Assembly: GCA_035295165.1 (NCBI GenBank)
Contig: DATGJN010000017.1
Location: forward strand, 1-50,851
DNA: 50,851 nt
Direction of reading: 5' to 3'
Origin: a bacterium
GTDB lineage: Bacteria > Sysuimicrobiota > Sysuimicrobiia > Sysuimicrobiales > Segetimicrobiaceae
Below are positions 1 to 9,321 of the stretch, one piece after another (the stretch's first letter is position 1; each line of letters opens with the position of its first letter). The notes below the pieces were generated by a model. It made no database searches. It saw nothing but the letters and a program-made list of their open reading frames with translations, and was not told the origin of the DNA. The position numbers and the translations under genes are program-made.

Positions 1-1
1 C

Positions 2-535
2 ACGACCGGGCTCCGCGCGGTGATCGGCGACCTCAGCCTCGACGAGGCGCTGACGAAGCGGGACCAGATCAACCAAGTCATGCGCGCCAAGCTCGACGAG
101 ACCACGGAGCGGTGGGGGGTCAAGGTGACGACCGTGGAGATCCGCGAGATCACCCCGCCGAAGGACGTCCAGGATGCGATGACGCGGCAGATGTCCGCCG
201 AACGGAGCCGGCGCGCGCTCGTCACGGAAGCGGACGGGAAGAGGCAGGCCGCCATCACCATCGCGGAGGGAGAAAAGCAGTCGGCCATCCTGAAGGCGGA
301 GGGCGACCGTCAGGCCGCGATCCTCCGTGCGGAGGGGTTTTCGCTGGCCTTGGGTAAGATCTTCGAGGTCGCCAAGACCGTGGACACGAATACGATGAGC
401 CTCCAGTATCTGGAGGCCCTGAAAGCCCTCGGAGCGGGTCCCGCCACGAAGTTCGTGTTCCCCATGGAGTTCACCAAACTGCTCCAGCCGTTCGTGGATG
501 GGGGACGTGGGAGACCGCCGCAGGGGACGCCGTAG
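2..535 (+). CDS. SPFH/band-7 (stomatin/prohibitin-like) protein, C-terminal part
   Basis: This is the C-terminal part of an SPFH-domain membrane-scaffold protein; the reading frame is open to the left edge of the window, so the N-terminal membrane anchor and the start of the SPFH domain are missing. Visible are the end of the SPFH core (LDEALTKRDQINQVMRAKLD, then WGVKVTTVEIREITPP), then a long charged Ala/Glu/Arg helix with repeated AEGEKQSA / AEGDRQAA units, typical of the coiled-coil region of stomatins and HflK/QmcA-like proteins, and a short C-terminal tail. Such proteins oligomerise at the inner membrane and are often encoded beside an NfeD-like protein, which would lie to the left of the window. 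Family assignment is secure; the specific subfamily is not. Confidence 0.9.
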   Translation, partial: TTGLRAVIGDLSLDEALTKRDQINQVMRAKLDETTERWGVKVTTVEIREITPPKDVQDAMTRQMSAERSRRALVTEADGKRQAAITIAEGEKQSAILKAEGDRQAAILRAEGFSLALGKIFEVAKTVDTNTMSLQYLEALKALGAGPATKFVFPMEFTKLLQPFVDGGRGRPPQGTP

Positions 536-749
536 CCGCTCCGACGTGCTGCCGGCGAGCACCACTACGGACGCGCTCCACCGGGATCTGGGATCTGGAC
601 GTGGCGCCGCCCCCCCGAGACGCCCCTTGGCTGCCGCGGTGGCCACCTGGAGGCCATCGTCGGGGATGGTCCAGGGTCGGCCTCGCATCGCACCTGCGGA
701 TCGTGCGCTCGCGGGAGGTCGGGGCTCCACGCTGACGGGGGGACTGAGG

Positions 750-1175
750 ATGGACATGAGTCACGAACTGGCCCCGCCGCTCACGACTCTTCTGTACGCG
801 ATGGCCGAGGAAGGTGCGGATGACTGGGCGACCGGTCCGGGGGGAAATGTGTGGGCCGGGTTGCTGCGAGACGGCGCGGAGATCGTACGGCGTCTCAGGG
901 AGCAGATCGAGGCGAACGACGCTATTGTGCGAGACGAGATCGACGCGGAGGACTGGGCAGCCCTCGGCACGGCGTTTGGCGTCATCGTGAGGCGTGACCA
1001 TCGCAGAAACACCATCTCCGCTCGTGCCTTCACCGACGAGGAGGAGTTGCTAGCCGAGTGGGAAGCGACCAAGGCCGAACTGGAACCGAGCGGTGGGGCG
1101 GTGGAGGCCGCCGGGATGGGCGAGAGCACCGAGGGGCCATCGTCGGGACCGAAGCCGCCACGCGACGACGAGTGA
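750..1175 (+). CDS. Hypothetical protein (141 aa)
   Basis: A 141-aa acidic soluble protein of unknown function. The frame is open further upstream, but the ATG at 750 is chosen because a purine-rich GGGGGACTGAGG sits just before it and the upstream translation is Arg-rich, like out-of-frame GC-rich DNA. The protein has no signal peptide or membrane segment. It contains a charged helical middle ([21 protein letters not shown]) and a disordered Gly/Pro/Ser-rich tail ending PPRDDE. It lies about 215 bases downstream of the SPFH gene on the same strand. I do not recognise the family. Confidence 0.55.
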   Translation: MDMSHELAPPLTTLLYAMAEEGADDWATGPGGNVWAGLLRDGAEIVRRLREQIEANDAIVRDEIDAEDWAALGTAFGVIVRRDHRRNTISARAFTDEEELLAEWEATKAELEPSGGAVEAAGMGESTEGPSSGPKPPRDDE

Positions 1176-1258
1176 AGCGCGGCACCTCGTCCACACTGGA
1201 CAGGCTAGACGGCTCCAACCGAAGGGAATCTAGACCCCAACTGGAAATCCCGGATACT

Positions 1259-2914
1259 ATGGTGATTTCGCCACTCGCAGGCAAACCGGCCCCGAAGGAA
1301 ATGTTGGTGGACTTGGCCCGGCTCGAACGTGAGTATTACGAACGGCGACCTGATCTGGCCGACCGGAATCAATTGGTCAGCTTCGGCACGAGCGGACATC
1401 GCGGCTCATCATTGCACGGCACGTTCACCGAGGCGCACATTCTCGCCATCACGCAGGCCATTTGCGAGTACCGCCGCCGCCAGAAGATCACCGGCCCGCT
1501 TTACATGGGCAAGGACACGCATGCGCTATCCGCTCCCGCCCAATGTACCGCGCTCGAAGTTCTCGCGGCCAACAACGTGGAAACGTTCATCCAACCCGAC
1601 GACGGCGTGACGCCGACGCCGGTCATCTCGCGCGCAATTATTGTTCACAATCGCGAACGCACAATCGGCCTCGCGGACGGAATCGTCATCACACCTTCGC
1701 ACAATCCGCCGGAAGACGGCGGCCTCAAGTACAATCCGACCAACGGCGGCCCCGCCGACACCGACGTGACGCGCTGGGTGCAGGATTGTGCCAACGAATT
1801 ATTGCGCGGGAATAATGCCGGTGTGAAGCGCGTGCCGTTTGCCACCGCACTCAAAGCGGCGACCACACACGCAGACGATTTCATTCTGCCCTATGTCAAT
1901 GACCTGCAGAATGTCGTGGACATGGACGCCATTCGTGCCGCCGGTTTGACGCTGGGTGTGGACCCCCTCGGTGGCGCGGCGTTGCCTTATTGGACGCCGA
2001 TCAACTCCATTTACAACTTGAACATCACGATCGTGAATCCGAAACTCGACCCGACGTTCTCGTTCATGACAGTCGACCACGACGGAAAGATCCGCATGGA
2101 TTGCTCCAGCCCGTATGCGATGGCCAGCCTCGTCAGTCTCAAAGATAAATACCGCGTCGCGTTCGCCAATGATCCCGACGCGGACCGGCACGGAATCGTC
2201 ACGCCGTCGGCGGGGTTGATGAACCCGAATCATTATCTCGCGGTGGCCATTGAGTATCTGCTCACGCATCGTCCGCACTGGTCGGCCAATGCGGCGGTTG
2301 GCAAGACGCTCGTGAGCAGCAGCATGATTGATCGCGTGGTGAACAAACTTGGCCGCCGGTTGTGCGAAGTACCGGTCGGCTTCAAATGGTTTGTGCCCGG
2401 ACTGTTCGACGGCTCGGTTTGTTTCGGCGGCGAAGAGAGTGCCGGAGCAAGTTTCCTGCGGCTCGACGGCACGGTGTGGACGACCGACAAGGACGGCCCG
2501 ATCATGGCCCTGCTCGCGGCGGAAATCACCGCGCGCACCGACAAAGATCCCAGCGAACATTTCCGTGACCTGACGGCGGAGTTCGGCACGCCGTATTACA
2601 CGCGTATTGACGCGGCGGCGACGCCGGAACAGAAGGTGAGCCTCGCCAAGCTGTCGCCCGAGGCTGTGAAGGAGTCGAAGCTGGCGGGCGATCCGATCAT
2701 GGCCAAGCTGACGCGCGCTCCCGGCAACGGTGCGGCCATCGGCGGTTTGAAAGTTGTGACTGCGAGCGGCTGGTTTGCCGCCCGCCCGTCCGGCACGGAA
2801 GACATTTACAAGATTTACGCGGAGAGTTTTCGTGACGAGCAACATCTGCAGACTATCGTGAGCGAGGCCCAGAAGATCGTGAACAATGCACTGACCGGGT
2901 CGGGAAAACTTTGA
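1259..2914 (+). CDS. pgm: Phosphoglucomutase, alpha-D-glucose phosphate-specific
   Basis: Interconverts glucose-1-phosphate and glucose-6-phosphate, linking glycolysis to glycogen and to nucleotide-sugar synthesis for the envelope. The 551-aa product aligns along its whole length with E. coli Pgm. The N-terminal substrate-binding segment is [11 protein letters not shown]. The phosphoserine loop is [21 protein letters not shown]. The metal-binding loop is [15 protein letters not shown]. The sugar-binding loop is [12 protein letters not shown], and the C-terminal phosphate-binding loop is [13 protein letters not shown]. The ATG at 1259 is chosen because the following residues match the family N-terminus; the open frame upstream to 1058 is not homologous. 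Codon use looks less extremely GC-rich than in neighbouring genes (many AAT, ATT, AAA codons), suggesting acquisition from another lineage. It is convergent with fabZ, 29 bases away. Confidence 0.97.
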   Translation: MVISPLAGKPAPKEMLVDLARLEREYYERRPDLADRNQLVSFGTSGHRGSSLHGTFTEAHILAITQAICEYRRRQKITGPLYMGKDTHALSAPAQCTALEVLAANNVETFIQPDDGVTPTPVISRAIIVHNRERTIGLADGIVITPSHNPPEDGGLKYNPTNGGPADTDVTRWVQDCANELLRGNNAGVKRVPFATALKAATTHADDFILPYVNDLQNVVDMDAIRAAGLTLGVDPLGGAALPYWTPINSIYNLNITIVNPKLDPTFSFMTVDHDGKIRMDCSSPYAMASLVSLKDKYRVAFANDPDADRHGIVTPSAGLMNPNHYLAVAIEYLLTHRPHWSANAAVGKTLVSSSMIDRVVNKLGRRLCEVPVGFKWFVPGLFDGSVCFGGEESAGASFLRLDGTVWTTDKDGPIMALLAAEITARTDKDPSEHFRDLTAEFGTPYYTRIDAAATPEQKVSLAKLSPEAVKESKLAGDPIMAKLTRAPGNGAAIGGLKVVTASGWFAARPSGTEDIYKIYAESFRDEQHLQTIVSEAQKIVNNALTGSGKL

Positions 2915-2943
2915 TGTTATTGAATGTCAGTTCCAGCAAGAGA

Positions 2944-3393
2944 CTACCGATTGGCGGATGTCACCGCATCAACCGTGACCAACCCGTAGGTCACAATCCC
3001 TTCTGCCACGACCATGCCCTCCACCGTGGCGGTCACGTGCGCTTTGCCGAACCGACCTTTGCCCCGGAGCGCCACCGCGCTCATGATGAGTTGATCACCG
3101 GGGCGCACCGTTCGGCGAAACCGTACACGTTCGAGATTCGCGAGGTGGATCAGACGGCCCTCGATGTCGGGGCGAAATGACACGAGAATGGCCGCAACTT
3201 GAACCATCGCCTCGACGACGAGGACCCCCGGCATCACCGGATTCCCAGGGAAATGGCCCGCGAAGAACGGTTCGTTGATTGAGACGTTCTTGAACCCGAC
3301 GATGCGTTCGCCCGGCACCATGTCTACGATGCGATCAACGAGCAAGAATGGGTAACGTTGCGGGAGTCTCGTCAAAATCTGTTGAATGTCCAT
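2944..3393 (-). CDS. fabZ: 3-hydroxyacyl-ACP dehydratase FabZ
   Basis: A hot-dog-fold dehydratase of type II fatty-acid synthesis, converting (3R)-hydroxyacyl-ACP to trans-2-enoyl-ACP in the cytoplasm. The 149-aa product shows the N-terminal [12 protein letters not shown] and the active-site segment [20 protein letters not shown], with the catalytic His and Glu, followed by [28 protein letters not shown]. The ATG at 3393 has AGGG five bases upstream; a GTG two codons earlier (3399) is possible. FabZ usually lies in the lpxD-fabZ-lpxA lipid A cluster, but here it stands alone, so it may be a second copy. It is convergent with pgm. Confidence 0.95.
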   Translation of the reverse strand: MDIQQILTRLPQRYPFLLVDRIVDMVPGERIVGFKNVSINEPFFAGHFPGNPVMPGVLVVEAMVQVAAILVSFRPDIEGRLIHLANLERVRFRRTVRPGDQLIMSAVALRGKGRFGKAHVTATVEGMVVAEGIVTYGLVTVDAVTSANR

Positions 3394-4040
3394 CGGCACC
3401 CTGCTTTGCTCTTGCCTACACCATGATCATCCTATGCAGAGCCACACGGGAATACCCGGAACCAAGAGTTCTAGGAGGAGCGGAAGATTCCTCGAAAAGC
3501 CGTGCCCGAACTGGTCATGGGCGGTGTACGGCCAAACGCGGTCAAGGCAGCGCTCCTCGCTCTAACTAAGCGCCCCCCGGTCGCGGTTTGATGCGATTTG
3601 CGAGGCTGGCAACACGCCGTCCTGCACCGCCTCTTCATCCGCGCCGAACGCCTGCATAAGATCGGTCCTCACCAGTTGCGTCACTACGCGGTCATGTCGA
3701 TTCCTCAAGCAGACTGGGGACCTGGAACTCGTGTGGCAGCTGCTCCGGAACGAGAGCCTCGCGATGGCGCTCCGCTACACTCTCCTGGTGAGGCCGGACG
3801 TGTGTCGCGGAAGTTCCGGCGCGTGTCGCCGCTCGACAACCTGAGGGCGGGGGATGACAGCGCGGATGGAGCTTGGCTTGGTCTGCGCGGTACTCGTGGT
3901 ACCGACGACAAGGCCAAGCGCCCCGAGAGGAAAAAGCGGGAAGGTACCTCCCCCCAAATAGGCTCCGCACCCGATGGCGGGCAAACCTGATGGATTCTTA
4001 TAATGGATTGTATCAATATCAAAGAGAGGAGGATCCTCGA
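3394..4040. other. Intergenic region without a supported gene
   Basis: About 650 bases between the divergent fabZ and BON-protein genes. The open frames here are Arg/Pro/Ser-rich and look like non-coding GC-rich DNA. The last 40 bases become AT-richer (TTCTTATAATGGATTG around 3995-4011) and probably hold the promoter of the BON gene; no further structure was seen. Confidence 0.4.
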
Positions 4041-4697
4041 ATGAGGAGTGACTCGCAGGTCAAACAGGATGTGGAAGAGGAACTCAAGTGGGAGCCGGTT
4101 CTGCATCCGGAGGCTATCAGAGTCGCGGTCAAGGACGGTAAAGTCACCCTCACCGGCTATGTGGATAGTTACGCGGAGAGGCTGTCCGCGGAGGACGCCG
4201 CAAGGAAGCTCTGGGACGTCAAAGGTGTGGTTGATGAGATCGAGGTCCGGCTGCATCCCTCCTACGAGCGGGCGGATGCTGAGATCGTGCGAGCAGTGGA
4301 AAATGCGCTGGCTTGGAACATCCGGGTGCCGACAGATCGTATCAAGGTGACTGCGGAGCATGGATGGGTGACCCTGAAAGGCCAAGTGGACTGGCACTTC
4401 CAGAGGCTAGCAGCTTGGGAAACCGTACGACATATGTCGGGAGTTCGGGGAGTCAGCAATGAAATCACCATCCGGCCATCGGTAACCCCAGCTGAGGTGA
4501 AGGCGAAGATCGAAGCGGCCCACCAGCGCAATGCGATTCTTGACGCAAAGCGGATCAAGGTCACCACCTCTGGGGGCAAGGTCACGCTGACCGGCACTGT
4601 CCGCTCCTGGAGGGAATTGCAAGAGGCCGAGGACGGTGCGTGGGCTGCGCCTGGAGTCACAGAAGTCCAGAATCTGCTTGTGGTGACCGGTTTCTAA
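4041..4697 (+). CDS. BON-domain protein (three BON repeats)
   Basis: A 218-aa protein made of three successive BON domains (about residues 5-75, 78-147 and 150-217), each containing the typical core of the form V.DG.VTL.G.V.S followed by A...GV..V.N.: VKDGKVTLTGYVDS, TAEHGWVTLKGQVDW and TTSGGKVTLTGTVRS. BON domains bind phospholipid or membrane surfaces; proteins such as OsmY contain tandem copies and act in osmotic and envelope stress. No signal peptide is evident, so it may be cytoplasmic. The ATG at 4041 is preceded by a strong GAGAGGAGG site; the longer open frame upstream lacks any BON similarity. Together with the neighbouring mechanosensitive-channel-like and GlsB-like genes it suggests an envelope-stress neighbourhood. 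Confidence 0.9.
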   Translation: MRSDSQVKQDVEEELKWEPVLHPEAIRVAVKDGKVTLTGYVDSYAERLSAEDAARKLWDVKGVVDEIEVRLHPSYERADAEIVRAVENALAWNIRVPTDRIKVTAEHGWVTLKGQVDWHFQRLAAWETVRHMSGVRGVSNEITIRPSVTPAEVKAKIEAAHQRNAILDAKRIKVTTSGGKVTLTGTVRSWRELQEAEDGAWAAPGVTEVQNLLVVTGF

Positions 4698-5030
4698 GGG
4701 TGGACCGCGATTCGTAAGCTGGACAGATGCTGCAACTGGAATGATGCGGGGGAGTTGGACGATTCTGACCGTGCTTTCCCGAACGGTCAAGAAATCGTGG
4801 CCACTAATCGTGAGCAGATGGAAGAGGCCGACCGGGTCTCCGAGGATGCTTGGAGTCCCACCGACGCGCCTGGATTGCGCAACCTCAAAGAAAGCTTTGT
4901 TTCCCTGGCGGCGGGTCAAGTTTAGAGCAATCGACATTCTTCCGGATCGCCGTCATGTCCTTTTCGTCCTAGAAGACCTTTGGACCGAACGAAAGATCCT
5001 GAGGGGATCAGGGAGAGAGGAGGTGACACG

Positions 5031-5942
5031 ATGGAAGTGATACGAGACCAGATTGTTCGGTCAAGCCCCACCATCATCGGTGCCATCGCCGTCCTTGTTA
5101 TTGGGTGGATCGTAGCCCGGGTGGTGTCCGGTACCGTGAGAGCGGTCCTTCACCGTACAGGCACGGGTCAGCGATTGGTGCAATGGATCACCGGGGAAGA
5201 GGCAGCAAAACCTGTCGATGCGGAGCAGTGGATTGGGAAGTTGGTCTACTACTTGATCATGCTCTTCGTCCTGGTCGGGTTCTTCCAGGTCGTGGGGCTC
5301 ACGATCGTCACGCAACCGCTCGTCACGATGATGAACCAGATCTTCCAGACAGTCCCCGCGCTGCTCGCGGCTGGGCTCTTTCTATTGCTCGCTTGGGTCA
5401 CCGCCAGTGTGCTGCGATTCATCGTCATTCGTCTGCTGAAGGCCACGAAGAGCGACGAAAGTCTCAAGAGCATTGTGGCTCTCAAGAACATGCAGGCCGC
5501 GCCCTCGGAAATTGCAGGCCATCTCGTCCGGGTAGCCATCATGCTCTTTGCCGCGATTGAAGCCGCGCGGATCCTTGGCCTTGTCTTGTTGGCCGACCTC
5601 CTGGTCCGGTTCACGGTCTCGGCGGGCCACGTGCTTGTGGGGTTGGTCATTTTTGCCGTCGGTCTCTACATCGCAAATCTAATCTCCAATATGGTCCTGG
5701 CCAGCGGGATGGTCCAAGCGAGCCTACTCGCCGTAGCCACCCGGGTCTCTATCTTGGTCTTGGTCGGGGCGATGGCCCTGAGGCAGATGGACCTGGCAAA
5801 CGAGATTATCAACACGGCTTTTACGCTGCTCCTTGGGGCTATCGCTGTGGCGGTGGCTCTGGCCTTTGGCCTTGGTGGAAGGGACATTGCGGCCCGGGAG
5901 CTAGAGGGTTGGGTGCAGTCTGCTAAATCCAGGAAGATCTAG
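5031..5942 (+). CDS. Mechanosensitive-channel-like membrane protein (conserved TM-helix repeat, CmpX-like)
   Basis: A 303-aa polytopic inner-membrane protein. Hydrophobic segments are seen at about residues 13-32, 65-85, 95-130, 165-185, 190-215, 220-240 and 255-285. The segment NEIINTAFTLLLGAIAVAVALAFGLGGRDIA is the hallmark ending of the conserved TM-helix repeat (PF05552), found beside or within small-conductance mechanosensitive channels and in CmpX-type proteins. The large cytoplasmic MscS beta-domain is absent, so channel activity is inferred only from the family. The ATG at 5031 is preceded by GAGAGAGGAGGTGACACG, an excellent ribosome-binding site. The 330 bases before it hold no gene I can support. 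Confidence 0.85.
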   Translation: MEVIRDQIVRSSPTIIGAIAVLVIGWIVARVVSGTVRAVLHRTGTGQRLVQWITGEEAAKPVDAEQWIGKLVYYLIMLFVLVGFFQVVGLTIVTQPLVTMMNQIFQTVPALLAAGLFLLLAWVTASVLRFIVIRLLKATKSDESLKSIVALKNMQAAPSEIAGHLVRVAIMLFAAIEAARILGLVLLADLLVRFTVSAGHVLVGLVIFAVGLYIANLISNMVLASGMVQASLLAVATRVSILVLVGAMALRQMDLANEIINTAFTLLLGAIAVAVALAFGLGGRDIAARELEGWVQSAKSRKI

Positions 5943-6417
5943 GGTGCTCTTTCCCGCGAGTCGAAGTTTGACCTAAATGTGAATTGCTCTAATTTAATTT
6001 ATAATTTAGGTACCGGAACGAACGACCGCGGGTGCTGCGGAAGCGCCCGAAGCGATAGTCGGCAGGCTCGGCCAACGGCGGACCGGGGTGAGTGGAAGGG
6101 GGTAGTAATTCTATTACCATTGCTGGCATGTGGCTCACCACGGCCTAGCCGTTCCGAGCAGGTCCTCGTCATCAACTGAGGAGGGCTGGCGCGAGGAGCC
6201 CGTCGGTTCAAGACCCTCGGTCATTCCGGCCGACAAGTCAAGACGTGAAGATGCCAGGTCGCACAGCCGCGGCGAAAGTGGAGGCCACCCAGTTGGTCCG
6301 GGATCTCGAGGCCGAACGGGTTGGAACCAGCCAGCACTAAGGTCGTCCAGTTCTCGCATACGGGCTACTGCATCCGGCCCCAATGGTATCCTCAGGGGCC
6401 TCGGGGAGTGCGCCGCG
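5943..6417. other. Intergenic region without a supported gene
   Basis: About 475 bases between the TM-helix protein and the end of the convergent asmA-like gene. It starts with a conspicuous AT-rich block (see 5971-6011); the remainder is GC-rich and its open frames look non-coding. Confidence 0.4.
5971..6011. promoter_or_regulatory. AT-rich block with 8-bp inverted repeat (possible promoter/operator)
   Basis: A strongly AT-rich patch in otherwise GC-rich DNA, bounded by a perfect inverted repeat ACCTAAAT (5971-5978) and ATTTAGGT (6004-6011). It contains TATAAT at 6000-6005 and TTTAAT at 5993-5998; TTGACC lies at 5968-5973, 19 bases before TTTAAT. No gene start follows within a normal leader length, so the target of any promoter is unclear. 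The long loop also allows it to be only a weak terminator of the upstream gene. Confidence 0.35.
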
Positions 6418-8151
6418 TCACCGCGAAGGGTTGTGGGGTTGTTGCTCTTGTTGCTGGGGACTCAGGTCCCGTATCGGCTGCGGCGTGCCGGCCCGGGAAA
6501 ACGTGACATTGTCGAAGGTCCCGCGCACGGAGAACGGCACCTGGATCCCGGCTGCGCCCGAAGTCCCCGGCACGACCTTCCTGAGGATCCGCCCCACAAA
6601 TGACATGGCGCCCCCCGATGCCGCTGATGCTGGGGTCTTCATCGCGCCCGTCCCCACGTAGTCAAGGGTCCTATCGAAGCCGAAGCTACCCCGGACCGTT
6701 CCTTCCAGTCCTTCTCCCTCAAGCCGAATGGCGTTGCTGTACACGCGCTGTTGCCCGATGCGAAGATCTCCCCCGAAGTAGCTGAACCGCGTGGGGCCTA
6801 CCGGCACGTTAATGAGGTGCACCGCCGTCGCCAATTTCTCCATGGTGCTCTCGAGGTCCAATCTCGGGAAAGATCCGTTGCGCACCGCAAAGGTCCCAGC
6901 ACCCCTGAGGGCCGCCTCGGGATCACGCCCCATCTCGGTGGCCAGCCTGAGATCGGCCTCCAGCGTACCCGTAATCTGTCCTCCCTTGGGCGAGAGCGTG
7001 CTCGACATCCGCTCGACATTGACGCCGCGCACCGCAGTGGTGACGATGGTGGGAAAGCTGGCAGCGGAGTAGTCCAGCACGGCCGCGCCCTGGACGGTAC
7101 CGCCATACGCAGAGAGTGCATAGGAATCCACCTGAATCGTGTTCGTGTGCACGCTCAACCGGCCACGCATCTGGGTCGCCTCCAGTGGGGAAAGGACGAG
7201 CCGGTCGATCTTGACTGTTCCGCGCGCCACCAGGTGCCGGGTCGTCGAGGGCGTCGAGGCTGCCGGATTGCCGCGCGCATCGCGGATCGCGAGGCGCTCC
7301 ATCCTGGCGACGTCGAGATCGGGGATGGCGACCGTGAACGTGATGATGGATAACGGATCGAGACTGGCGATCGCGACGGACCCCGTGACACGCATGGTGT
7401 CCAGTGTTGCCGCAAACGCTCCCCGCGCCGCACCATCCTTGATGAGGAAGTCGCCCGCTTCGAACTGCACCGGCTTGGCTAACGACGGCGTCGTGATCGT
7501 CACGCCCCGCAGGGCCGAGGCCATTTCGAGCCGCTTCGGCGCGTCCGGTGCGCTCAGATCGATGGAGCGGATTCGGGCATTCACTCCGCGCAAAGTCAGG
7601 GACGGCGTCACCTGCTCGGTGCGTGGGTCGACGCTGCCCATGGTGATCTCGACATTCGTCACCGCGATCGCACCGACGTGGTCGAGCGTCAGCAAGGCGC
7701 CACCCCCGGTGGCGACAGCGGTCAGCCGCGGTGGGACGCTTCCAAGGGCAACCGGAAGCTCGAGATTCGTTCGGCCCGCAGGGTTCCGGAGAAGATGCAC
7801 CTCGACGCCGCTGAGTACAATGGACGTCACATCGAGCTTCTGCGAGAGCAACGCGAGCAGCCCGACGTCGAGATCGACGGACTTCACGATGATGGCATCA
7901 CCCCCAGGGAAGCCCTGCGAGTTCCTCACACGGACATTCACGGCTTGGAGGTGCACCGTCGGTACCACATGGAGTCTCAGCGCGTCGATCTGGACCTCTC
8001 GACCGGTGTTGGCTTCGATGAGCTGTATCAGCAGCGGTCGGAAGCGGTCAACCGGGATGAGGAAGGGAAGGGCCACAGCAACGATCAGCCCCAGCAGGAG
8101 GATGACGCCACCGACACGGAACCACTTCGATCGGTACCACGGGATAGCCAC
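6418..8151 (-). CDS. AsmA family protein
   Basis: A 577-aa envelope protein of the AsmA/TamB-like bridge family, thought to help move phospholipid between the inner and outer membranes. The N-terminus has a basic WYRSKWFR stretch and one transmembrane helix (VGGVILLLGLIVAVALPFLI), after which the protein would lie in the periplasm. The classic AsmA entry motif IPVDRFRPLLIQLIEANTGREVQIDALRL-type segment follows. The C-terminal half carries the AsmA-2-like features (GRLSVHTNTIQVDSYALSAYGGTVQG and a final VRGTFDNVTF). The tail is Gln-rich. The GTG at 8151 is chosen because GGGAGG lies ten bases upstream; the frame is open to another GTG at 8187 without a good site. It lies downstream of the crp/fnr-like gene on the same strand. 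Confidence 0.9.
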   Translation of the reverse strand: MAIPWYRSKWFRVGGVILLLGLIVAVALPFLIPVDRFRPLLIQLIEANTGREVQIDALRLHVVPTVHLQAVNVRVRNSQGFPGGDAIIVKSVDLDVGLLALLSQKLDVTSIVLSGVEVHLLRNPAGRTNLELPVALGSVPPRLTAVATGGGALLTLDHVGAIAVTNVEITMGSVDPRTEQVTPSLTLRGVNARIRSIDLSAPDAPKRLEMASALRGVTITTPSLAKPVQFEAGDFLIKDGAARGAFAATLDTMRVTGSVAIASLDPLSIITFTVAIPDLDVARMERLAIRDARGNPAASTPSTTRHLVARGTVKIDRLVLSPLEATQMRGRLSVHTNTIQVDSYALSAYGGTVQGAAVLDYSAASFPTIVTTAVRGVNVERMSSTLSPKGGQITGTLEADLRLATEMGRDPEAALRGAGTFAVRNGSFPRLDLESTMEKLATAVHLINVPVGPTRFSYFGGDLRIGQQRVYSNAIRLEGEGLEGTVRGSFGFDRTLDYVGTGAMKTPASAASGGAMSFVGRILRKVVPGTSGAAGIQVPFSVRGTFDNVTFSRAGTPQPIRDLSPQQQEQQPHNPSR

Positions 8152-8495
8152 GATTCGGGATCCTCCCTCTCCGGCTCTTTGGCTCACCGGGGCGTGCGAA
8201 GCGTCCCAGAAATCGGGTCTTCAGACGGGGTTTCCGATGTACGACAGACTTGATACAAACATGCCCATCTCCAGATCAGGTGCCGCGACATGATAGGGTG
8301 ACCGATACAGGATGAGCGCTTCGGTCGAGTGACGACGACTTTGTTGCTCTTCGGTGCGGACTGGTGGCAGATGGCGGCGACCATGTCCAGTCCACCGCAT
8401 CAGTTGGCCATGCATCCTCTCAGGGGTCTGTGCGCGTTGTTTGCGACTTTCCGTGTGTTCGGAAGCGGCGTGGTCGACCTCACATAAGAGCCGAC
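8152..8495. other. Gap between asmA-like and crp/fnr-like genes
   Basis: About 345 bases between two minus-strand genes. A 92-codon minus-strand frame (8221-8499) overlaps the end of the regulator gene by a few bases, but its sequence resembles no family and has mixed composition; I do not call it a gene. The promoter of asmA is presumably here. Confidence 0.3.
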
Positions 8496-9149
8496 TCAAT
8501 CGAGCAGGATGACGCTCAGGAGGGAACTGTGGACGGACAAGCCACCGTTGTATTCGATGAAGCCCAATTTCCTGAACTTGTTCATGAAGTGGCTCACGCG
8601 CGACCGGGTCGTCCCGATGATCCCCGCCAGGGTCTCTTGGCTGATCTGCGGCACGATGGATTGAGGTTGTCCCTCTTTGCCGTACTGCGCCAGCAGTAGG
8701 AGCGTCCGGGCCAACCGCTTCTCGCTGGAGTTGAAGAGTTGGTCGACGAGGTCCGCTTCAATCCGAATGTTGCGGCCGAGCAAATACGCCATGAACTGTT
8801 CGGAGAAGACACCACGCTGGTGGAGCAGTTGGTTCATGACCGTCTTGTCGATGCGCACACACGAGCACGCGGTCATGGCGATGGCCGTCGCCATGCGCAA
8901 GGGTTGCCCCGCGAGGGATCCTTCGCCGACAAAGTCGCCCGCGCCGACGATGGCCACGATGGCTTCCCTGCCTTGCGAGGACGTGGTCGTCAACTTAATC
9001 TTGCCGTCCCGAACGTAGAATACTGCGTCGGCAGCATCGCCCTGCTGAAAGAGGGTGTCTTTCGGGCGGTATTCGACCACGCGTTTCCCGGCACCGGGTT
9101 TTTCGAGGGTGCTGAGATGCTTGAAGTGCGCGGGTTTTCTCTTTGCCAA
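8496..9149 (-). CDS. Crp/Fnr family transcriptional regulator
   Basis: A 217-aa cytoplasmic regulator. Residues about 20-130 form a cyclic-nucleotide-binding-type beta barrel (FQQGDAADAVFYVRDGKIKLT, then GAGDFVGEGSLAG in the place of the phosphate-binding cassette). A dimerisation helix follows, and then a winged-helix DNA-binding domain with SQETLAGIIGTTRSRVSHFMNKFRKLGFI as the recognition helix-turn-helix. The cNMP-contacting Arg-Ser pair is not obvious, so the ligand is uncertain. There are no N-terminal Fe-S cysteines as in Fnr. The TTG at 9149 is chosen because GGAG lies seven bases upstream, the product then starts with (M)AKRKP as in relatives, and a TATACT -10-like box lies between it and the upstream ATG candidate (9197). 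Confidence 0.9.
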   Translation of the reverse strand: MAKRKPAHFKHLSTLEKPGAGKRVVEYRPKDTLFQQGDAADAVFYVRDGKIKLTTTSSQGREAIVAIVGAGDFVGEGSLAGQPLRMATAIAMTACSCVRIDKTVMNQLLHQRGVFSEQFMAYLLGRNIRIEADLVDQLFNSSEKRLARTLLLLAQYGKEGQPQSIVPQISQETLAGIIGTTRSRVSHFMNKFRKLGFIEYNGGLSVHSSLLSVILLD

Positions 9150-9179
9150 CGCTAATCTCCACCGCCCGAGCGTGACCTG

Positions 9180-9185
9180 AGTATA
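9180..9185 (-). promoter_or_regulatory. Candidate -10 box of the crp/fnr-like gene
   Basis: Read on the minus strand this is TATACT, about 30 bases upstream of the TTG start at 9149. The matching -35 region is poor (TGGAGACA-like, 15-16 bases upstream). It would place the transcript start after the more distal ATG/GTG codons and so supports the shorter protein. Confidence 0.35.
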
Positions 9186-9267
9186 GCAGCTTGACATGAA
9201 TGTCTCCAGCACCTGCTGCCCATCCTAGCCCCGTTGCTTGGTATTCTGATTGGTGCCATCGAACTTA

Positions 9268-9294
9268 ATGATGTTTTCGTAATATAGTGACATC
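9268..9294 (+). repeat. IS630 left inverted repeat
   Basis: Begins directly after the TA at 9266-9267. Roughly 20 of 27 positions match the complement of 10363-10389. Confidence 0.85.
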
Positions 9295-9321
9295 CGTCAG
9301 TGGGCCTGCTACAATGTCCTC

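Noticed and set aside
1799-2845. Long minus-strand open frame (348 codons)
   Set aside because: It lies wholly opposite the well-supported phosphoglucomutase gene; its translation is Arg/His-rich with no family resemblance.
4741-5040. 99-codon plus-strand frame before the TM-helix protein
   Set aside because: No ribosome-binding site, no family, and it overlaps the excellent start signal of the next gene.
7139-8293. 384-codon plus-strand frame opposite asmA
   Set aside because: Shadow of the AsmA gene; Ser/Arg-rich with no recognisable domain.
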